Part shown: positions 6,300 to 10,717 of the stretch, in pieces | Position numbering within the stretch: the stretch's first letter is position 1 | Layout of the letters: each line of letters opens with the position of its first letter | Assembly: GCA_038240875.1 (NCBI GenBank) | Contig: JBBRGG010000124.1 | Span: 1 to 10,717 of the forward strand | Length of the DNA stretch: 10,717 nucleotides | Direction of reading: 5' to 3' | From: JBBRGG01 sp038240875 | Lineage (GTDB): Bacteria; Planctomycetota; Phycisphaerae; Phycisphaerales; UBA1924 | Notes under the pieces: model-generated | Seen by the model: the letters and a program-made list of their open reading frames with translations, nothing else | Told to the model about the DNA's origin: nothing | The model's database searches: none | Made by a program: the position numbers and the translations under genes

Positions 6300-6327
6300 T
6301 TGATATGATCTTTCCGACAAGGCGGCT

Positions 6328-7641
6328 TTACGTCTTGCCCACGGTCAACTGCGTTGCGCCGGTAGCCTTTGTCACGTTTCCTTCGGCGATTTTATCGAAG
6401 CCCGAGCCAAGTTCGCCGATGGGGTCGGGGGGGATGATGTCGACCTTTTTCTCGCCAAGCTTGGCTTCGCCACGGAGAACCTTGGCCTCGAATGCGACGC
6501 ATTCGGCGGTCAGCCGAGCAAGGATTTCTTCTTCGGGAACGTTGGCGACGCGCTCGCCTTGCACATAGATGATGCCGCGACGATCGCCAGCGAAGACAGC
6601 CACATCGGCACCTTCGGCTTCGCCTGGCCCATTGACCACGCACCCCATGACCGCGACCTTCAGCGGCAGCGAGATCGGCACGAGCGCCTTGCGCACGTCT
6701 TGCACGAGCGTGAAAAGATCGACCTGAATTCTGCCACAGGTTGGGCAGGCAATCAGGTCTACACCCTTGCGCGTACGAAGGCCCAGAGCGTAAACCAGTT
6801 CCAAGCCATCTTGAACTTCGTAGACGGGGTCGGACGCGTAAGAGATGCGGACGGTGTCGCCCACGCCATTGCAGAGGAGCGCGGAGAGTGCTGCGACCGA
6901 GCGAATGCAGCCGGTTTCTTTGGGGCCGGCGTGCGTGACGCCTAGGTGGAGCGGGTGGTCAAAGCGTTTGGAGATTTCGGAATACGCATCAACGACGAGC
7001 GTCGCGTCCATGCTCTTGGCGGAGATGACGATGTCGTGGAAGTCTTCTTCGTAAAAGATGTCGAGGTATTCTTCGAGCTTTGCGATCATGATCGCGAGCA
7101 TGTAGCCATGCTTGTGCTGGCTGAAGACCTGGCCGAGTTCTTTCATCCGGCGCTGCTTATCTTTGCGCTCGATGATGGAGCCTTCGTTGACGCCGACGCG
7201 AATGGGGATGCCCTTGCCATTGTTTGCAGCTTTGCAGGCAAGGATAACTTCGCGCACCTGTGCGCGGTCCTGTATATTGCCTGGGTTGAGGCGGATTTTG
7301 TGCACGCCAGCTTCGACGGCTTCGAGGGCGCGCTGGAAGTGGAAGTGTACGTCGGCGACGATGGGAACCCGGACGCGCGGGATGATGAGCTTGAGGGCTT
7401 CGGTGTCTTTTTTTTCCGGGACGGCGACACGAACGATGTCGGCGCCCGCCGCGGCGAGCTTGTTGATCTCAGCGACGCAGCGATCAACGTCATAGGTGTA
7501 CCCGGCGGTCATAGTCTGGACCGAAACGGGCGCGGGAGTAGTGGGGGAGCCGTCCTTGTTGGGAAGGCCGCCACCGATTGCGATTCGGCCGACGCGATCG
7601 TCGCCGACGATGATTTGACGTGTTGGGCGCCGGGTATTCAT
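6328..7641 (-). CDS. ispG: 4-hydroxy-3-methylbut-2-enyl diphosphate synthase (IspG/GcpE)
   Basis: IspG turns 2-C-methyl-D-erythritol 2,4-cyclodiphosphate into HMBPP, the penultimate step of the MEP isoprenoid pathway, using a [4Fe-4S] cluster in the cytoplasm. The 437-residue protein has the TIM-barrel start (SVQTMTAGYTYDVD, 40-53; AAGADIVRVAVP, 64-75), the barrel motif KIRLNPGNI (115-123), and all cluster ligands: Cys299 and Cys302 in CPTCGR, Cys334 in GCVVNGPGE and Glu341. These sit at a constant offset of 29 from the E. coli residues C270, C273, C305 and E312, so the core is collinear. The protein is longer than the 372-residue E. coli form because of an N-terminal extension and a C-terminal tail of about 35 residues; it lacks the large insert of plant-type enzymes. 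ATG at 7641 has no Shine-Dalgarno. It lies 51 nt behind pgi and just ahead of the hydrolase. An eight-A run encodes Glu76-Lys77-Lys78. Confidence 0.97.
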   Translation of the reverse strand: MNTRRPTRQIIVGDDRVGRIAIGGGLPNKDGSPTTPAPVSVQTMTAGYTYDVDRCVAEINKLAAAGADIVRVAVPEKKDTEALKLIIPRVRVPIVADVHFHFQRALEAVEAGVHKIRLNPGNIQDRAQVREVILACKAANNGKGIPIRVGVNEGSIIERKDKQRRMKELGQVFSQHKHGYMLAIMIAKLEEYLDIFYEEDFHDIVISAKSMDATLVVDAYSEISKRFDHPLHLGVTHAGPKETGCIRSVAALSALLCNGVGDTVRISYASDPVYEVQDGLELVYALGLRTRKGVDLIACPTCGRIQVDLFTLVQDVRKALVPISLPLKVAVMGCVVNGPGEAEGADVAVFAGDRRGIIYVQGERVANVPEEEILARLTAECVAFEAKVLRGEAKLGEKKVDIIPPDPIGELGSGFDKIAEGNVTKATGATQLTVGKT

Positions 7642-7692
7642 GCGGGCAAGTGTAGGGGTGAATCGCTGGGGTGAAACAAGGCGGATTTAGCC

Positions 7693-9144
7693 TTACACCA
7701 CGCGAGCAACGCCGCCCAGGGAGCTATCGACTTTGATTTTGAAGGATTCGTACCCGGCCCGGCCCATAAGCCCAAAGGTCGCTTGCTTGCCTAGTTCGAC
7801 CGCGGGCTGGTCGTAAGCATCGACGTTGAGCATGAGCCCGGCGTACGCGGTTGCGATCTGCCAGAGCATGATGAACTCGCCGACGTGGTACGCGTTGACA
7901 CTGGGGAAACGAATGGTGTAATTTGGTCGAAGCGACGCGTTCATGGCGTACTCGGTCGCGCGCTTCTCAGCATTCAGCAGCTCGCCCATCGACTTACCTT
8001 CGAGGTATTGCAGCGCGTCCACGCCCATGCCTCGCGGGATCTCGACATCGCGTTCGAAGCGTTCGACTTCGAGAAAGCCCATGACCTTGTCGTTGGGGCC
8101 TTCGCGATAGAGCTGGACCTGTGAGTGTTGGTCGGTGGTGCCTAGGGCTTTGATGGGCGTGAACCCAGCGAAGACGGTCTTGCCATCAAGGTTCTTTTCT
8201 TTGCCGAGAGATTCGGCCCAGATCTGGCGGTACCAGTCGGCGAGCAGGTACAAGCCGTTGGCGTATGCCATCATGACGTGATTGGGCTTGGCTTTGGTCG
8301 TGCCGAGTTGGCAGAGAATCGCGGCGAGAGTGGCGGCGGGGTTCGCGGCAAGATCAGGATTCGACGAACGCACATCCATGTCGTGTGCGCCAGCGAGAAG
8401 CGCGTCGATGTCCACGCCACACATGGCGGCGGAGAAAAGGCCGACTGGAGAGAGCGCGCTAAATCGACCGCCGACGCCATCGGGCACGGGCAGGGTGGCG
8501 TATCCGTCGCGGTCGCAGATCTGCCGCATTGTGCCTTTATTCTCGTCGGTGATCGCGACGATGCGGTCGGCGTAAGAGGTACCAAGTGCGCGCTTGAGCA
8601 TGTCGCGAACGATCATGAACTGTGCGGCGGTCTCGGCGGTCTCGCCCGATTTGCTGATGACGTTGAAGACGGTTTTGGATGGGCCGCCCAGCGTATTGAT
8701 GGTGGCGAGCACGTCGGAGAAAACAATGGGGTCGACGTTGTCGATGACAAAGAGGCGAGGGCCCTTGCGAACGCCAGTGGGCTGGAGGTTGTGGGTTGAA
8801 GAATTAAGCGCCGAGTGAAGGGCAATGTTGCCTAAAGCGCTACCACCGATGCCCATGACGACGAGGTTTTCGGCGTCCTTGTGCTTGGCGACGAGTGCTT
8901 TGATCGCGGCGACGTGGGCGTCGCGCATGGGGTTCTCCGCGAGGATGCGCCAGCGTTCCCAGCCAGAGCCACGACGCTTGGCGAGAGTTTCGGTGTAGGT
9001 GCGGATCGACTGCGAAATTGAGCCTGATGAGGAAAGCAGCGCGAGATCAAGGCCATGCACACCGACGCGGTCGGCCATGCAGTTGGCGTAATCGAGCGTG
9101 ATGTGGGCGGCGGAACCAGGCGCAGCGGTGGTGGAAGTTGGCAT
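7693..9144 (-). CDS. pgi: Glucose-6-phosphate isomerase
   Basis: The enzyme interconverts glucose 6-phosphate and fructose 6-phosphate in glycolysis and gluconeogenesis. The 483-residue product is near the short bacterial type (about 450 residues) rather than the 549-residue E. coli type. The two SIS domains are clear: VVMGIGGSALG (95-105), then the phosphate-binding SKSGETAET (164-172). PDGVGGRFSALSPVG (221-235) is PGI signature 1. WAESLGKE (309-316) carries the catalytic base Glu311, TTDQHSQVQL (336-345) has His340, and YDQPAVELGK (444-453) corresponds to signature 2 with Lys453. No key residue is missing. The ATG at 9144 has no Shine-Dalgarno but gives a short lead into the conserved region. 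A 140-bp gap with 8-bp-period repeats lies upstream and probably holds its promoter, although read-through from the GldG-like gene is possible. Confidence 0.97.
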   Translation of the reverse strand: MPTSTTAAPGSAAHITLDYANCMADRVGVHGLDLALLSSSGSISQSIRTYTETLAKRRGSGWERWRILAENPMRDAHVAAIKALVAKHKDAENLVVMGIGGSALGNIALHSALNSSTHNLQPTGVRKGPRLFVIDNVDPIVFSDVLATINTLGGPSKTVFNVISKSGETAETAAQFMIVRDMLKRALGTSYADRIVAITDENKGTMRQICDRDGYATLPVPDGVGGRFSALSPVGLFSAAMCGVDIDALLAGAHDMDVRSSNPDLAANPAATLAAILCQLGTTKAKPNHVMMAYANGLYLLADWYRQIWAESLGKEKNLDGKTVFAGFTPIKALGTTDQHSQVQLYREGPNDKVMGFLEVERFERDVEIPRGMGVDALQYLEGKSMGELLNAEKRATEYAMNASLRPNYTIRFPSVNAYHVGEFIMLWQIATAYAGLMLNVDAYDQPAVELGKQATFGLMGRAGYESFKIKVDSSLGGVARVV

Positions 9145-9184
9145 GCCGCGAGCGTAGGGAGTCGGGGGACAAGGGAACCAAAGA

Positions 9185-9230
9185 GCTAACGAGCTAAATT
9201 ACTAAATGGTTAAATAGCTGGCGCTAAAAA
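9185..9230. repeat. Degenerate 8-bp tandem array upstream of pgi
   Basis: Units with an 8-bp step are GCTAACGA (9185), GCTAAATT (9193), ACTAAATG (9201), GTTAAATA (9209) and GCTGGCGC (9217), with another GCTAA word at 9223. It is A+T-rich and lies 40-86 bp in front of the pgi start. It may therefore overlap a minus-strand promoter, for example TATTTAAC read on that strand; I could not assign -35 and -10 boxes with confidence. Confidence 0.6.
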
Positions 9231-9248
9231 AGGAGCCCATGATTGTGT

Positions 9249-9280
9249 CACCGTGCCACTATGCCACCGTGCCACTTCTT
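9249..9280. repeat. 8/16-bp tandem repeat behind the GldG-like gene
   Basis: The 12-mer CACCGTGCCACT occurs exactly at 9249-9260 and 9265-9276 (period 16). Read in octamers the stretch is CACCGTGC, CACTATGC, CACCGTGC, CACTTCTT. It lies between the stop codon of the GldG-like gene and the A+T-rich 8-bp array. A T6 run on the minus strand (9226-9231) has no stem in front of it, so I do not call a terminator here. Confidence 0.75.
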
Positions 9281-9284
9281 CTCA

Positions 9285-10717
9285 TCATCCGCGGATCAAT
9301 CGATACGCAATACCCAACAGCAGCACGATCCCAGGCAGGCCAAGGATCGCCAAGAACCGGAGGTTGCGAACGTCCTTTTCCGACATTGGTTTGATGATCG
9401 GCACCGCGCGTGCGGTTGGGCTTTGCGCGATCAAGTCGTCCTGGCCCGCAAGCCACGCCGAGGCCGACTCAAAGAGTTCGATGTTGCCTGGGTTCGCGGG
9501 TACTCGCCTTCCGTCGAGGCTTGATTCGCGTGTTGCGATGAAGTCGGTAAACCAGCCATTTGAGCCGACGACCACCAAGCGTTGCGAAGCAAAGCCCACT
9601 CGATAACGTTCCGCGGCAACCGCTACAACCCAGCCATAACTTTGTACGTTGGTGGCAGCGCCCGACGCCGCGGCGTTTGCTGACCAGCTTGAACCCGGCT
9701 CGCGCTCGTCGCTGGTCGAATCAAACTTGGGCATGTTTGCGCCTTGTGCTCGCTGATTGCGCGGCGTCTGCCAATATCCAAGCCACTGCGACTCGGCCCA
9801 TGAGCGCCGTTCCTTGCTGATATCCAATAGCACCGTGGCTGATGTTCGCACGCCTTCGGGCGAGGGGCGTTCAGACATCGCAATCGGCCATGGAAGATAC
9901 ACAGGCAGGCCTTTGATCGCACCGACGATCGGGTGCGGAACTTCGGCGAGGCTTCCCGCTTGGATGATGCAATCGCTATCAATCACACCAGGCTGCACTT
10001 GGCTCGGTGTCACCAGCGGGCGGCCCGTATCCGCTGCAAGCCCAAAGCGTTCGAGCGTCGCGGCAAATGGGTCTTTGTCGCCATAGCTGGGCGATACCGA
10101 CGGGTTGAGCGAGAGCAGAATATTTCGCCCATCATCCATCAATCCGCCAACGGTTGCGGCGAGTGCTTGTGCACGCTTAAGCCCGCTCTCCGCGTTTGGC
10201 CCGGGAGCCGCCGCCGACGAGTCAGGTGGGATCACCGCGAAGACCAAGGGGCGATTGCGATCAGGGTCGACGCTCGCCAGCGAAGGCATGGGTGATTTGC
10301 CCGCGTTGGACCATTCGAGCACGTCGATGCCACGCAGGCTCAAGCGTTCGCGAGCAGATTCAACGATTGGCACTCGATCAATCAATGGTTCAGCTTCGGT
10401 GTGCACGAAGATCACGACGGGCCTTGTGGGCGTGACCAGTGCGCCAAGCGCGGTTGAGAGCAACTCTTCAGAACGCCGAGCAAGGTCTGCTCGCGCGAGG
10501 CTATGCATGCTGCCTTGATTTTGATTTGGTTGGTCCGCACGAGCCTGATCGATCCATGCCGAGTCAGGAAGCAATGCCGTAACATCGACCGCCGTCAAGC
10601 TCGCGCCACGCGGTGCGCCAGGTTGTCCAGAAGTTGACGCATCGCCTGGCTGAGGACCCAGGACTAGTGCCGCGGAGCCGTTGCGCAGTGCCTCTGCGAC
10701 GCGGAGTACATCAGGCC
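9285..10717 (-). CDS. GldG-like ABC transporter auxiliary protein, 5' end outside window
   Basis: The frame is open to the right edge, so about 476 C-terminal residues are seen; the TTG at 10598 is internal, because in-frame codons continue upstream (PDVLRVAEALRNGSAALVLG). The layout fits the uncharacterised ABC-2 auxiliary family that includes GldG. It has a Rossmann-like region with ALVLG and LVFAVIPPD, then DPFAATLERFGLAADTG (the typical DP-x-LxxxG block), then RLVVVGSNGWFTDF, GNIELFESASAWLAGQDDLIA, and a single C-terminal membrane helix (LAILGLPGIVLLLGIAYRLI) with a short basic tail. Such proteins normally lie next to an ATP-binding subunit and a GldF-type permease, expected to the right of this window. 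The bulk should be extracytoplasmic, anchored by the C-terminal helix. The middle is enriched in Ser/Ala-rich linkers. The transported substrate is unknown. The gene ends 140 bp before pgi. Confidence 0.85.
   Translation of the reverse strand, partial: PDVLRVAEALRNGSAALVLGPQPGDASTSGQPGAPRGASLTAVDVTALLPDSAWIDQARADQPNQNQGSMHSLARADLARRSEELLSTALGALVTPTRPVVIFVHTEAEPLIDRVPIVESARERLSLRGIDVLEWSNAGKSPMPSLASVDPDRNRPLVFAVIPPDSSAAAPGPNAESGLKRAQALAATVGGLMDDGRNILLSLNPSVSPSYGDKDPFAATLERFGLAADTGRPLVTPSQVQPGVIDSDCIIQAGSLAEVPHPIVGAIKGLPVYLPWPIAMSERPSPEGVRTSATVLLDISKERRSWAESQWLGYWQTPRNQRAQGANMPKFDSTSDEREPGSSWSANAAASGAATNVQSYGWVVAVAAERYRVGFASQRLVVVGSNGWFTDFIATRESSLDGRRVPANPGNIELFESASAWLAGQDDLIAQSPTARAVPIIKPMSEKDVRNLRFLAILGLPGIVLLLGIAYRLIRG

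Noticed and set aside
6946..7674. Plus-strand frame of 242 codons, Asp/Val/Gly-rich
   Set aside because: Antisense shadow of ispG, which carries all catalytic residues in the minus frame.
9226..9240. T6 run on the minus strand as a terminator for the GldG-like gene
   Set aside because: No stable stem precedes the T-run; the G+C-rich repeat upstream does not pair with itself.

Overview
The window looks like bacterial chromosome from a moderately to highly G+C-rich species, most likely a planctomycete (Phycisphaerae-like). This is an inference. It rests on a DUF2617-like protein, a GldG-type ABC auxiliary protein, an ispG of a familiar planctomycete flavour, Pro/Ser/Asn-rich protein termini, mixed use of strong Shine-Dalgarno sites and none, and very Ala/Arg-rich coding sequence. 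No rRNA, tRNA, CRISPR array, insertion sequence or phage gene was seen.

Layout. Positions 1-60 hold the first codons of a minus-strand gene that runs off the left edge. Positions 61-587 have no convincing gene, but hold 14-bp and 12-bp tandem arrays and a 12-bp perfect palindrome. A minus-strand DUF2617-like gene (588-1166, GTG start, good Shine-Dalgarno) follows. Next is a 710-bp gene-free stretch with another 14-bp tandem array and an A+T-rich core of about 36% G+C. Then comes a plus-strand pair: an 899-residue HEAT-like repeat protein and a 233-residue single-pass membrane protein, joined by an ATGA stop/start overlap. A convergent intergenic region (5275-5477) carries a 10-bp tandem array and a good rho-independent terminator for the minus-strand genes. 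From 5478 to the right edge everything is on the minus strand. In transcription order it is a GldG-like ABC auxiliary protein (5' end off the window), pgi, ispG and an alpha/beta hydrolase.

How the genes work together. ispG (MEP isoprenoid pathway) and pgi (glycolysis/gluconeogenesis) are core metabolism. The hydrolase directly behind ispG, with the terminator behind it, is probably co-transcribed with ispG. The plus-strand HEAT/membrane pair matches no system I know. It is the best candidate for an undescribed module: a large soluble helical scaffold made together with a probable membrane anchor. The HEAT gene carries a tight G-quadruplex motif inside its mRNA, encoding a Gly-Val linker.

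The most distinctive non-coding signal is that every gene-free gap longer than 100 bp contains its own short tandem array. Periods are 14, 12, 14, 10 and 8 bp, each with a different unit sequence. This suggests a genome-wide habit of intergenic minisatellite formation rather than one repeat family.
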